Made by a program: the position numbers and the translations under genes
Shown here: positions 10,976-22,405 of the stretch, one piece after another
Position numbering within the stretch: position 1 is the stretch's first letter
How the letters are laid out: every line of letters starts with the position of its first letter
The notes under the pieces: generated by a model
The model's database searches: none
The model's input: the letters and a program-made list of their open reading frames with translations, nothing else
What the model was told of the DNA's origin: nothing
Assembly: GCF_048773025.1 (NCBI RefSeq)
Contig: NC_133550.1
Coordinates: 58,721,176-58,785,175 of the forward strand
DNA from: Camelus bactrianus
Lineage: Eukaryota > Chordata > Mammalia > Artiodactyla > Camelidae
DNA: 64,000 nt
Reading direction: 5' to 3'

Positions 10976-11384
10976 TGGTCATTACTCCCCAGTCTTTCCA
11001 ACTCTTATGACTGCAAACCCTAGGACAGACACAAGCCTCATGGCTAATCCTCATGGTCTAGATGCTGTTTGAATTCCAGCCATCACGTTCATGTTTTGTG
11101 AAACAGGATGAAGGAAAAGGAGGTCAAGGATGGACATATCCTTTTACTTTCAAGGCAAGTTCCTGGGAACCTCACCCTCTCCTCTTCTGTCACGTTCATT
11201 GGACAGAACTAAGTCACAACGTTCTACAAGGATGGTTCGGAAATGTAGCCATTTACTTGGGTAGCTATATGCTCAGCTACAATTGAGGCTTCTATTAGTA
11301 AGGGAGAAGAATAGGATGACTATTTGGAGACACTAACACACTCAGTGACACTAACGTGCTGGGCAGTTAGTCACCTTTACCTTA

Positions 11385-11412
11385 TCCATCTTTCAGATAA
11401 GAAACCTCAGGC
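11385..11412 (-). mobile_element. MIR SINE, left part of a split copy
   Basis: Antisense MIR block 'atctttcagataagaaacct' is broken by a palindromic MITE and resumes at 11597 with 'taaactgaggtttagagagt'. Confidence 0.6.
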
Positions 11413-11596
11413 AGGGTTGCTAGATAAAATGTAGGCTGCCCAGTTAAATTTGAATTTCAAGTGGGCAGTAGTTTTTTTCAGTGTAATTATTTTCCTAGCA
11501 TTGTGTAGGACATACATAGGCTAAAAATTAGTCATTGTTTATCTGAAGTCAAATTTAATGCAACTTCACTTGTCTTCACTTTCTCAGTCTGGCAAC
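11413..11596. mobile_element. Palindromic MITE, MER53-like
   Basis: Left arm 'ggttgctagataaaatgtag', 'gcccagttaaatttgaattt' and right arm 'gaagtcaaatttaatgcaac' with terminal 'cagtctggcaac' form a long imperfect palindrome of about 180 bases, as in MER53. The flanks show a 9-base near-repeat (aaacctcag / aaactgagg), the size expected for a hAT target duplication. Confidence 0.7.
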
Positions 11597-11700
11597 GGTA
11601 AACTGAGGTTTAGAGAGTCCCCTTCTCAAGACAGTTTTTCAGTTGCAGAGACTTGAACTCTGATCTGTCTGTCTCTGAAGACTGGGGGCTCTTAGTTACT
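11597..11700 (-). mobile_element. MIR SINE, right part of the split copy
   Basis: 'aaactgaggtttagagagtc' and 'gagacttgaactctgatctg' continue the antisense MIR interrupted at 11412. Confidence 0.65.
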
Positions 11701-11839
11701 ATGTTACAAGTAATATCCATCCACCTTTCGTAGTTTTTGAATGTAGTCTCCTGATCTCCTTGTTCTGAAGTCCTCCCCTGTGAGATAGAGGCCACCAGCC
11801 ACCTTCCACAAGTGGGAAACTGAGGTTCAGAATACCTGG

Positions 11840-12055
11840 GATGATTCCAGCTCGTATCACTTACAAACTATTTGACTTTGGACAAATTATTTAAGTCTTT
11901 ATGTTGAAGTTTCCTCAACTGAAAAAAATGGGTGAATTAATAATAATAGTTCTTACCTTACAAGATTGCTCTGAAGATTAGAGGAGAAAGCAACAAAAGC
12001 TTTTAGCACAAGGCTTGGCACAGAGTTAACCTTCAATAAATATTTGGAAATTGAT
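11840..12055 (+). mobile_element. MIR SINE
   Basis: Sense MIR from 'cttacaaactatttgacttt' through 'gttctta' and 'ggcttggcacagagttaacc' to 'ttcaataaatatttggaaat'. Confidence 0.8.
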
Positions 12056-12309
12056 TTGGTTTCTCACTGTCTCACTGTTGAGGATGTTTACTTTGATCCA
12101 CATCTTCCCATTGTAAACCCACTGTAGTGTGGGAGTAGCTACACGTATGATTATAGATACTCTTAAGGTGGATGCGAATTTCATCACTGTTTCAATTGTT
12201 GGCGTAAGTGAAGTTCGACTCCTCTTCCAAACCTAGATTCTGAGGACAAGCTGTTGTATCATTTGGCAGACATCTCTCTATTTCTACGTGCTACTGTGTG
12301 TACTCCTTC

Positions 12310-12500
12310 TTCCGTTTTCCTTGATTAATCTTGCCAGACATCTATTGAATTTATTAGTCTTTTAAAATGAGTAGGTTTTAATTTTATTGGTCACTTTTCT
12401 AGCTCTTTATATTCTATTGCTTTAATTTGTGATATTTCCTCTACTGTTCCATCGTCTGTTTCTCAGGTGTTTAACTGTAACTTCTTGTGCTTAAACTCAG
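12310..12500 (-). mobile_element. L1 ORF2 fragment, very old
   Basis: 'cttgccagacatctattgaa', 'gttttaattttattggtcac' and 'tttctagctctttatattc' resemble the antisense ORF2 of L1. The fragment is short and diverged. Confidence 0.45.
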
Positions 12501-12559
12501 TTTATTAATTTTCAATATTTTTTCTTTCATGTGAAAATTCTTTAAAGGATTTTGTACGT

Positions 12560-13270
12560 ATTCCACTACACAGTCACACACATGCACATGCACACAATTT
12601 ACAGAAATGTGTAAATGTACTCATAAACCTTCTTTTTCTTAGCGTGGTCCTTTTCTCCCCACATACTTAACCCTTCTCTCCCCTTTGCTCTCACTGTATG
12701 CTTATATTAACAACCTATGCTGAATTTGTCCATATTTCTCTTAGTGTTCATGTGATTGTATGTAGATAGGGACATACACATAGATATCAGAAGTTGGTTG
12801 GTGTTTTACTTACACAGATGGGGCAGAGTATGCAGTCTTTCATGAATCTTACTTTTCTCACTCAACAACTCCTTTTGGGAAATTTTCCAAGTCCTCAAAT
12901 AGTTTTAAGTAATTTTCTGTTATGGACTGTCCAATATTCTATGTAAATGCTCCATAGTTTACCCAGCCATTGATCTATTAATCATATTCGCTTTATTTCC
13001 AGTTCATTGCCACTTAGGACAACACTAAAGTAAACGCCCTAGGATTCATGCCCTTATGTACTTACACTTTCATTTCTGTATGTACATACCCTGAACTGAA
13101 ATGGCTTGTTGAAGGGAATATGTATTTTAATAGCTGTTGGGCAAATGGATTTCTACAAACGCTGTGGCCTTCACATTTCCACCAGCAACACGTGAAAGTA
13201 CACTTCTCAGTTTATCCCCGTTGGCAACACTATTACTAATTTGATTTCAGGAGCCTTATAGTATAGCCTG
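12560..13270 (-). mobile_element. Old L1 3' region
   Basis: Blocks 'ttactcactcaacaac'-like, 'cccagccattgatctattaa', 'cacatttccaccagcaacac' and 'atccccgttggcaacactat' follow the antisense 3' part of L1M-type elements. The open frame at 13048-13239 is incidental. Confidence 0.6.
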
Positions 13271-13502
13271 ATACTCAGTGTTCTCTTTTAAATGGCTATT
13301 CCTGGGTATTTATTCTTTCACATGGTGTGGAAATTTGTGTAGAGATGGCAAACTTATCCATGTAATAGAATGGAGAATCCAAACATCATCCCCAAATATT
13401 TGAGAAGTTCAATCAGTGGGGTAAAGAAAGATTACTTAAAATCTTTTGGGTTTGATTATGTATCTGGAAGAAAATAAAAATGGATTTCCATAAGAGGTTA
13501 TC

Positions 13503-13664
13503 TTTAGTCTCTTCTGACGAAGCACCATAGACTGGGGGCTTAAACAACAGAAATTTATTTTCTCACAGTTCTGGAGGCTAAGTTACTCAAGATGATGGTC
13601 CTGGAAAGGTGTGGTTTCTGGTGGGAATTCTCTCTCATGTCTTTTCTTCTTCTTCTTCCTCTTC
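13503..13664 (-). mobile_element. MLT1-type LTR, left part of a split copy
   Basis: 'accatagactgggggcttaa', 'aacagaaatttattttctca' and 'cagttctggaggctaag' are the antisense 3' half of an MLT1 LTR. A young L1 breaks it, and it resumes at 14313. Fossil LTR. Confidence 0.8.
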
Positions 13665-14312
13665 TTTTTTTTTTAATTTTCAAACTTTTTAAAAATTGAA
13701 GTATAGTTAGTTTACAATGTTGTGTCAATTTCTGGTGTACAGCAAAATGTTTCAGTCATACAAGAACATACATATATTCTTCTTCATATTCTTTTTCACC
13801 ATAAGTTACTACAAGATACTGAACATAGTTCCCTGTGCTGTAAAGTATGAACTTACTGTTTCTCTATTTTATATGCGTGTGTTAGTATCTGCAAACCTTG
13901 AACTCCCAATTTATCCCTTCCCACCCTCTTTCCCCCTCTGATAATCATAAGTTTATTTTCTATGTCTGTGAGTCTGTTTCTGTTTTGTAAATAAGTTCAT
14001 TTGTGTCTTTTTAAAATATTCCATATACAAGTGATATTATATGGTATTTTTCTTTCTCTTCCTGGTTTACTTCACTTAGAACAATGATCTCCAGGTTCAT
14101 CTATGTTGCTGAAAATGGCACTATTTTATTCTTTTTTGTATTTGTTATAAACATATGTATCATATATATACCACAACTTCTTTATCCAGTCATCTGTCAA
14201 TGGACAGTTAGGTTGTTTCCGTATCTTGGCTATTATAAATAGTGCTGCTGTGAACATTGGCGTCCATGTGTATTTTCGAATTATAGTTTTCTCCAGATAT
14301 ATGCCCAAGAGT
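13665..14312 (-). mobile_element. Cetartiodactyl L1 3' end inserted in MLT1
   Basis: A T-rich tail is followed by 'attgaagtatagttagttta', the 3' UTR, and the antisense ORF2 C-terminus to 'atatgcccaagag'. The copy is 5' truncated and clearly younger than the LTR it interrupts. Flanking 'tcatgt...cttctt' sequences on both sides are a likely target-site duplication. The minus-strand frame at 14126-14308 is the ORF2 remnant. Confidence 0.85.
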
Positions 14313-14485
14313 CATGTTTCTTCTTACAAGGGTACTAATCCTACAGTGTCACACTCCCACACTAATGATCTCATTTAACCTTCATTACCTTCTTATAGGC
14401 CCTTTTATCAAATACAGTCACATTGGGGGTTAGGGCTTAAACATACGAATTTTGAAAGGACACAATTCAATCCATAGAACACAGT
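14313..14485 (-). mobile_element. MLT1-type LTR, right part of the split copy
   Basis: 'cttacaagggtactaatcct', 'agtcacattgggggttaggg' and 'gacacaattcaatccataga' complete the LTR begun at 13503. Confidence 0.8.
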
Positions 14486-14489
14486 ATGC

Positions 14490-14850
14490 ACAAAAAATTC
14501 TATATAGATTAAAGATTTAAATATATACATATACAAGAAGGAATAAAAATCCTACAGAATGTCCAGGGAAATACATGCCCAGTCTGGGACCTTGAGAACT
14601 TGCTAACCATAGTTACAGACTCAGAAGCTTTAAAAGAAGAGTATTTGTCTACATAAAAATTTTACTCTGCATGATAAAAGATTCCATAAACAAAATCAAT
14701 GGGCAGAATCAATAAATAATAGATCTGAAAAAATTTAATACCATTAATAGATCAAAATTTAGTATCTATAAAATACAGATGTGCTTGCAATTTGACAAGA
14801 GAAAGATAATGGAACAGGAAAATGGACTTGAAAGGGCAATTCAATACTTC
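14490..14850 (+). mobile_element. Old L1 ORF2 fragment
   Basis: Sense blocks 'gattaaagatttaaatatat', 'aaaaatcctacagaatgtcc' and 'ataaaaattttactctgcat' match the L1 ORF2 distal region in order. All frames are closed. Confidence 0.6.
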
Positions 14851-17800
14851 TTTCTCTTTTTTATTGAAGTCTAACTTACATACAGTGAAGAACTCAATGA
14901 ATGCCTATATATGTATATGACTGTAGCCGCCATGCTGGCCAAAATATAGAAAACCACCAACACCTCAGAAGATTCTTTCCTGCCCTTAAAGGTCCCGGTC
15001 AATATTACCACCCCAGAGGTAACTTCTGTTCTGACTTTAATCACCATAGATTACTTTGGTCTGTTCAGGAATATCTGTGAATGAGATCACACCGTGTGTA
15101 CTTGGACGCATGAGGGTCTAGTCAGAAGATGGAAACTACTGGCCTCTTTCATTCAGTCTAAGACCTTTGAGATGAATCCATGTGGCTCTCTGAGTGGTTT
15201 GTTCATATATATTACTGTGTAGTATTTCATACCTATCATACTAAATTTCATCATTTTTTCCATTGTTGGACATTTTGATCAGTTCTAGGATTTGGCTATT
15301 ATGACTAAATTGATATAAAAATTCTGTACTTCCCTTTGATGGACTTACACGCTCATTTCTCTTGTATACATACTAAGAGTAGAATTTCTTGGTCACTGAC
15401 GACCCAGAAGCTATGTTTTCTTGTCTTTTGAGTGTTAGTTATTCTGGTGAGTGTGAGCTAGTGTCTCGTTGTGGTTTTAATTTGCACGTTCACAATATTG
15501 AACGACTTTACATGGGTTTATTGGCTGTTTGGGTGTTCTCATTTGTGAATTGCCTATTGAAGTTTTTAGCCTACTTTTAAATGTGGTTATTTGAAATTTT
15601 CTTTAAACTATATTTTCTGGATGTGAGTCGTTGTCAGATATGTGTATTGAGAATTTCCTCCAGTCTATGGCTTGCCGATTTACTTCCTTGATCATTTCTT
15701 CGGATAAATAGTAGTTGTTAATTTTAGTGAAGTACATATTATCTGTTTCTTCATTTGTGAAAATTAGTTAGAAAATTAGTGTTTATCCTGTTAAGAAAAT
15801 TTTACATTCCACTGGTCACAAGATATTCTTCTATGTATTTGTCCAGAAACTTAATATTTCTGCCTTTTATACTTAGAAATGTGATCCACCTCAAATAAAT
15901 TTTTGAGGTGAAATATGAGTCAAGATCTTTTTTAAAATATAAATACACAGCTGCTTCAATCATGTATTAAAAAGACCATTTTCCCCTATTGAGTTGCACT
16001 GAGACCAGTGACATAAATTAAGTGCAGTGCAGGTGAGGATTTATTTCTGAATTTCTGTGAGCTGCCATTGTTCCATTTATCTATCACTGAACCAAGACCA
16101 CACATTCATAATTATTGTAGCTTAACAGTAAGCATAGAAATGTGACAATTGAAGTCCTCCAAATCCTTCAAGATTTTTTTTGCATACTGTAATTTTTTTT
16201 CTACTTATAAATTTTAGAAGTAGCTTATCAATGTACACATACAAACACACAAACCTTCTGGCATTTGGTTGGGGATTGCATTATCTATAAATCAGTCTGA
16301 AGGAAGTTGACCCCTTTACTGTAATAAGTCTTCTAAATTATAAATATGCACTATCTATTTATCTAAATACTGTAATTTCTCTCAGCAATGTTTTGTAGTG
16401 GTCAGTATGGAAGTGTTGCACCTTAGGACTTGGTATGTCTGATGCTATTGTAAATGTTTTTGTTTTTAAGTTTAAATTTTTCATTTCATTCATTTTTAAA
16501 TTGTTTGCTGTGGAATATAAATATGCACTTAATTTTTATATACTGATCAAATATTCATTAACTTTATTAAATGCACTTGTTAATTCTAATAATTTCCTTA
16601 AAGGATCTTTTGGTTTTTCTACTTACATAATTTTGTGAATAATTTTCTGTGAATGAAGATAGTTTTACTTCTTCTTTTCCAAACTTTATGTCTTTTATTT
16701 CTATTTTCTTGCCTTATTGCTGTGGCTAAGACTTCTGATACAATTTAGTAAAAGTAATGATAGTGGAAATCTTTGTCTTGTTCCTAGTGTCACGTTCCAC
16801 CACTGAGTATGTCAGAAATAGGTATTTTTTGACAATATCCCTTTATCAGATTTAAAAACTTTTTTTTTCAATTTCTAGTTACTGAATTTTTCCTTATTTT
16901 AAAGTCACAAATGGGTGTTTAATTTTATCAAATGCTTTTTCTTTCTCTCTTGAGATAATCATATTTTTTGTCTTTCTTTTGTTTATGATGAATTATATGA
17001 CTGATTTTTGAATATAAAATCAACTTTCCTGGAATAAATCCTACTATGAAATTTTCTTTTCTACCTCCTCTTTTTCCTCTTCCATCTTCTTCTGTAATTA
17101 TTTTTAAATTATAAGTATTATTTTTATTGTTGCTCTTTATGATTTTACTTCTATATTTACAAGAGAAGTTGACATCAATTTTTATAATGTTTCATGTGAT
17201 ATTTATTTCTTCAATGCATTAGTAGAATAAATCAAAATAGCCACTGAATTCAATTTTTGCTAATATTTTGATTTGGCTTGTTGCTTCTCTGTTCAGGAAG
17301 GGTATTGACTTCTATTTTTGTTTCTTACAATGTTCTTGTAAAGTTTTAAGACAAGATTACACTGAACTATAACGGAGGTTAGCAAGTATTCTCTGTTTTG
17401 CTGTTCTCTGTAAGAGTTTTTAAAAGATTTGTATTATTTATTCCTCAACTGTCTGATAGGATCTGCCAGCAAAGTCATGTAGTTGTAGGGCTGTTCACAA
17501 TTTCAATTTCTTCTAGGAAAATTTTTGGTAAATCATGGTTTTCAATGAATTTGCCCATTTTATCTATTTAATTAATATATTGACATAAAATTGCTCATAG
17601 TATTCTCTTATCCTTTAAATGTCAGCAAATTCTGTATTAATATAACTTTTTATTCCTGATACTTGTAATTTGTTTGTTTAACTTCCTTGTCTCACTACTG
17701 TTTTACTTGTCTTATTGATCTTGGAAAGATCTTGTTAATTTCTTTTTTTCTCTACATTCTCTTGTAATATTTTCTGTTTCTCTTTTTGTTTCCTTAAACG

Positions 17801-18425
17801 TTATTTGAGCTTAATTTAGTGGGGTTTTTTGGGTCAAGTTTGTTGAATTAGAAGCTTAGATAAGTGATTTTTCCACTTTTCTTCTTTTTCTAATATATGC
17901 CCATAAATATGTACTTTCCCTCCAGGTCCTGCTTTAGCTTCGTATTTCACAAATTTAGATGTTTAGTATTTGAGATACTTAGTATTCAGATAAAAATATG
18001 TTCTAAATTCCATTTTGAGTTTAATTTTGCACATGGGTTATTTAGAGATGTGTTACCTACGTTTCAATCATTTGGAAATTTTCTAGTTATCTTTCTGTTA
18101 CTGAGTTTTAATTTAACTCCATAGTCGTCAGAATATCCACATTAAATTATTTCCTTCCCTGAAATCTTTGATTTGTAGCCTAGGCTATAGTCTGTTTTGA
18201 TAAATGTTGCATATTCACTTGTAACAGATGTGTATTCTGCACTTTTGGAAGTATCCCATTTGATCAGATTGGTCAGATTTGGTCATGTTGTTCCAATCTT
18301 CTGGAGCCTCACTATTTTTTTCTGATTGCACTATGTTTTACTCAGATACGTGTGTTAAAATTTCCAACCCTTATTGTAGTTTTTTCTGTATCTCCCATTG
18401 GCTCTGTCTCCTTAAAGTTTAGATA

Positions 18426-18640
18426 CTGACTGGTATATACAAAATAGATAAACAGGTTTATACTGTATAGCACAGGGAAATACATTCAATATCTTATAGT
18501 AGCTTACTATAAGATGAAAAAGAATATGAAAATGAATATATGTATATTCATGTATGAGTGAAGCACATGCTGTACACCAGAAATTGACACAGCATTGTAA
18601 ACTGACTATACCTCAATAAAAACAAGTCTATATATAAAAG
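18426..18640 (+). mobile_element. Younger L1 3' end inserted in the old L1
   Basis: Sense tail of a cetartiodactyl L1: 'atagcacagggaaatacatt', 'acaccagaaattgacacagc' and 'gactatacctcaataaaaac'. It lies opposite to its host element. It contains a chance inverted repeat at 18491-18515 (11-base arms, 3-base loop). Confidence 0.8.
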
Positions 18641-19574
18641 GTATATTATTAAGTACTTTCAACTTGAGAATAGCTATATGTTCCAAGTGAATTGGCTTTT
18701 ATTATTATATTATAGGTTCCTTTTTTTCACTTATCTAACTCTTTCCTTACTGTTACTTTTCTCTCGTATTAATTTAGCCACACCTGCTTTCTTTTGCGTA
18801 GTGTTTATATATTATATGATACATATTTTCCATCCTTTCCCTTTTAACTTGTCCTTTGTATTTGAAATGTATTTCTTGTAATCAGCACATAGGCAGGTCT
18901 CATTTTTCTTACTCTAGTCTGGAAATCTTTTAATTGGAGCATTTATTTTAACGTAATGTAGTTACTGATAAAATTGAGGTTAAGACTATCAAATTTACCG
19001 TGTTAGTGTTTTTTATGTGTCCATTCTGTTCTTTGCTTTGTTACTCCCGGTTTATTACTTTTTGGGTATTTATTATGGATTTTCACTAGTCCATTTTACC
19101 TCTTCTAACTTTTTTTTTCTATCTTTCAGCATCATTTTTGTGGTTATCCCAGAAATTACAAAACACTTTTTAAACTTATTATAGCGTACCTACAGTTAAT
19201 ACTTTTATCACATCCAGACACTGCTACATCTTTACTGTAGCTTAATTCCACTTACCTCTTTTTTATGTTTTGCTATTATTACCATATATTTCCCTCAGTG
19301 CAGGTTGTACTTTTCATGAGACAGTGTTATTATTGTTCCTTTGAACCATCCACATAGTTATTAGTGACCCATAAACTTAGCTTCTCCAATGTTGTCTGTT
19401 CCTTCTGGAACTTTCATGTATCCATCTGAATAATTTTCCTTCACTCCAAAAAAACTTCATTTCTTGTAGTACGAGCCTGGGGGCCACAAATCCTCTCAGT
19501 CTGTGTTTGTCTGGAAATGTTTTTATTTTACCTTCAGTTTTGAAAGAAAATTTCTCAGTCCAGACTGACAATTG

Positions 19575-19605
19575 TTTTTTTTTTTTTGTTTTTGTTTTTT
19601 TTTTT
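19575..19605. repeat. T-rich tract
   Basis: Three T runs split by single Gs inside the old L1. This is low-complexity sequence. Confidence 0.7.
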
Positions 19606-19929
19606 CTCAGAGCTTTAGAGAGGCCATTCTTTTGTTTTCTGGCATGGCTGGTACCTGTTGATAAGTTACCTTTCTCACTTTTCTTTCTCTGAAGGCAGTT
19701 TCTCCTTTCGGTTTGGAATCTTTAGATTTTCACTTCAACATTGGTGTTCAGCATGAAGTTTCCAAGGAGACCTGAGATGAGTGAGGGCCCTGGAGTAGCA
19801 ATATTGTCTCCTCGTCTGCATTGTGACCGCCTCCCAACATGAGTGATGCGACGAGACATAGATAGATGGTCCTTCACAGTTTCTGTTGTCTTAAGGTCTG
19901 AGGGCTTCTGGCTCAGCAGAAGGGTGGGA

Positions 19930-20060
19930 GGTGCACTGGACTGAGAGCTCAGGAGCTTGGATTGAAGTCTGAGCTCTATCCCTACCTCCTATGTCCTTGG
20001 GCAATTCAGTTCCCTCTCTGAACCCCAGTTCTCTTGTCTATAGTAACAGAAAGGTAGACT
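19930..20060 (+). mobile_element. MIR SINE
   Basis: 'actggactgagagctcagga', 'ttgaagtctgagctctatcc' and 'tccttgggcaattcagttcc' are sense MIR 5' and core blocks. Confidence 0.75.
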
Positions 20061-20075
20061 ACAGTTGCCAGTGCT

Positions 20076-20094
20076 CCCCGATCCGAGATCGGGG
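20076..20094. other. Perfect 8-base inverted repeat, CpG-rich
   Basis: Arms ccccgatc and gatcgggg flank the loop cga. The 19 bases hold three CpGs in a CpG-poor neighbourhood. No terminator or tRNA context is present, and a role is not shown. Confidence 0.7.
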
Positions 20095-20224
20095 TGATTA
20101 CAGGCATCAGATCGATGGGAGACTTCTGCAGCACTGGACTGGGAATCATGGATTCTGGATTCTGATCCCGTAGTTTAGTAACTAGGAGTGAATAATGATG
20201 ATGACTATGGTACCACCTATTTAT

Positions 20225-20450
20225 CAAACTTTATGATATTCTAGCCTCTGTGTTGTGTGCTTTGCCTGCGCTGTCTTACTTAATCCTCAAAATAAAGCTC
20301 AAAGTTGCTTTTGTTCTTTTCCGTTTTACAGATGCAATAATGCATCCGCAAGGAAGTTAAGTAACTTACCCCAGGCCACAGAGTGAGGAAGAGGAGGGGT
20401 AGAGACGGGAACTTGGGGAGTTTGGCTCCAGGGTACCGGCTGCCCTCTCT
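20225..20450 (-). mobile_element. MIR SINE
   Basis: 'cttacttaatcctcaaaata', 'ttccgttttacagatgcaat' and 'agttaagtaacttaccccag' are antisense MIR blocks. Confidence 0.8.
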
Positions 20451-20574
20451 CCCTTCTCTGACACATCATCACTTCAGCTTGAGCCACAGTTTCATAATAG
20501 AATCATTATAATGGATCAATATTTACAGCACTTTAGAATTTAGAAAGCATTTTTAAATTATGTTCATCTGATCA

Positions 20575-20705
20575 AGTCCTCTTAACATTGGTTTTATTGC
20601 CTCAGTTTTGGAGCTGAGAAGACTGAAAATGTTAAGTGACGGCAGAGATTCACAAATTGGGTAGTAGCAGAGACATTACTTAGACGAGTGCTCCTGACTC
20701 AGAGT
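20575..20705 (-). mobile_element. MIR SINE, partial
   Basis: 'gcctcagttttggagctgag', 'atgttaagtgacggcagag' and 'gagtgctcctgactcagagt' follow antisense MIR order. Confidence 0.55.
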
Positions 20706-20719
20706 TCAGGGATTTTTTT

Positions 20720-21660
20720 TTTCCTCCCCCTGTGGCATGGCAGCTAACTCTGTGCAAAGAGAAATAATCACCTCCCCATAACCTGCTTCACACGAGAGAA
20801 TGTGAGAAAGTGTTTTGGAAGGTGTAAAATGTCCTACAAAAACTCGTGTCCTCCTGGCTCTAAGTTCAAAAGTAGGTCCCCTTCCTCCTTGTGCACTCTC
20901 CATCCACGGCACTTTCTATCGCACTTGTTAATGAGCTGGCCGTGGTGCTGCAGATGGGGAATGACGCAGGCAGCCGGTCCTCTTTCCCTCGGGCGTTTCG
21001 GCTGCCTGAGGCTCTGACTCCCCGCAGGTCCCCATGGTGAGGTAGACATGACAAGTCAGTTCTGCAGCAGGTTGGGCTGGAGCAAGCCTGGCAGCCATGT
21101 AATGAGAGGGGCCCTTGTCGCTTCCAGCAGGAAGGGGGAAGTGAGATGTGACAAGTGGATTATCATAATACAAATTGTATTATGAAGGAGGGAAGTGAGA
21201 TCTCCTGGTTTCCCTGGAGAATTGTTCTGTCTACCTGGAGTGACTTGGTGGCAGGAGGAGGGGCTGATCAGGGAGATACCAGGCAGACTGGTGACCTCTT
21301 TGCCATCTGAAGAATTCAGGATCACATTGGAGGTTGACAATTGCACAAAATAAATAACAGGAATGATTGCCCCTCTTTTTTCAGGGTTCACAGAATTATA
21401 TAACCCATGGGTGCTTTGCAGAAACTGCCACTGAATCCTCAGTAGCTGTTGTCCACCCTGACCCTGACCCTTTAATCTAGCTCCCTCCATCCCCATCCCT
21501 GTGACCCTCACAACCAACAACGATTAAGGTGGAGCTGAGAACATGCCAACTCCCTTGGTGACAGTGTCTAGAGGAAGCAGTCCAGTTCACCAAAGATCAC
21601 ATGGCCGGATAGCCATCCCCCAGAACCTTTCTTTCCTCCTGTCCTACCCCAGTTCTGTTT
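20720..21660. other. Unique sequence with a 23-base palindrome
   Basis: About 940 bases with no repeat I recognise. Overlapping minus-strand frames (largest 21056-21520, 154 residues) have no domain or signal. The notable landmark is the palindrome at 21163-21185. Confidence 0.5.
21163..21185. other. 23-base perfect palindrome
   Basis: Arms tcataatacaa (21163-21173) and ttgtattatga (21175-21185) flank a single central A. It lies outside any recognised repeat. It could bind a symmetric dimeric factor or form a cruciform. No function can be read from sequence alone. Confidence 0.85.
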
Positions 21661-21671
21661 TCTTTTTTTTT

Positions 21672-21803
21672 TTTTTTAAACATTTTTTATTGAGTTATAG
21701 TCATTTTGCAATGTTGTGTCAAATTCCAATGTAGAGCACAATTTTTCAGTTATACATGAACATATATATATATTCATTGTCACATTTTTTTTCACTGTGA
21801 GCT
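21672..21803 (-). mobile_element. Short young L1 tail, camelid-type
   Basis: A poly-T tail, then 'tattgagttatagtcatttt' and 'aattccaatgtagagcacaa', stopping within the 3' UTR near 21803. It is a strongly 5'-truncated insertion of the same family as 671-1254. 'gttct' before and after may be the target duplication. Confidence 0.8.
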
Positions 21804-22289
21804 GTTCTAATTTGTGCCTGAATCTTGACCTGGTTCTACACCTTAGGACTTGGTTGACTTGCATTTGCCAGGATTGGCTAACCATGAGCAATAAGGGCTT
21901 TGCTTTGAACTTGACTCTTCAGCTGTTTCCTCTCGTGGTTCCTCTGATAAGACACCTCAGTCTGACTGTCACCCCTTGTCACCCGCATCCTAGTGCGCTC
22001 CACTTGACTGACACCTCATCAGTCAGGTGACTCCTCTGCATGGTCCCTCTTAGACCCAGGCTCTTCCTCAGACTTAGGAGATACTGGATACAAAGTTAAC
22101 TGATCTTATCCCCAACGACTTAACCTGGGCCACAGAGCAAGAAAGAGAATGAACAATTTGCCCAGAATTCGAGTCACCAATACTGCTACCAATCCTGATA
22201 TGACTCCTCTCAGTGCTACCACTACTGTCTTTGCAGTAACAGGTACCAAAGTGCCGTGAGCATTCATGTGTTGGCGTAAGCACGTTCTC
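21804..22289. other. Unique sequence, nothing recognised
   Basis: About 490 bases with no repeat or exon that I can support. The minus-strand frame at 22074-22514 overlaps a MIR and shows no domain. Confidence 0.45.
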
Positions 22290-22405
22290 GGAGGCAGGTC
22301 TATCATTATCCCATTTTACTGATAAAGAACCTAAGATGCAGAGGTTAAGTAATTTTCCAAAGGTCAAAGCATTGTCAACACTCCAGATGGAGTGCAGAGA
22401 AGAGA
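22290..22405 (-). mobile_element. MIR SINE, partial
   Basis: 'attatcccattttactgata' and 'gcagaggttaagtaattttc' are antisense MIR core. Confidence 0.75.

Larger units (their letters stand above)
14855..19760 (-). mobile_element. Long old L1 (about 4.9 kb), decayed
   Basis: A nearly continuous antisense L1M/HAL1-like copy. The 3' UTR starts at 'ttattgaagtctaacttaca'. ORF2 follows backwards: 'ggacattttgatcagttcta', 'gtcctccaaatccttcaag', 'ctctcagcaatgttttgtag', 'aatgcttttt' and 'gtagcctaggctatagtctg'. It continues upstream past 'tctgtgtttgtctggaaatg'. Short open pieces (such as 15389-15580, 16435-16638 and 17897-18124) lie on the wrong strand. A younger L1 tail interrupts it at 18426-18640. Confidence 0.75.

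Noticed and set aside
18491-18515. 11-base-arm inverted repeat
   Set aside because: It falls within an L1 3' UTR and is explained by chance mutation of that sequence.
21056-21520. 154-residue minus-strand frame
   Set aside because: No recognisable motif. Several overlapping frames exist here on the same strand, as expected by chance.
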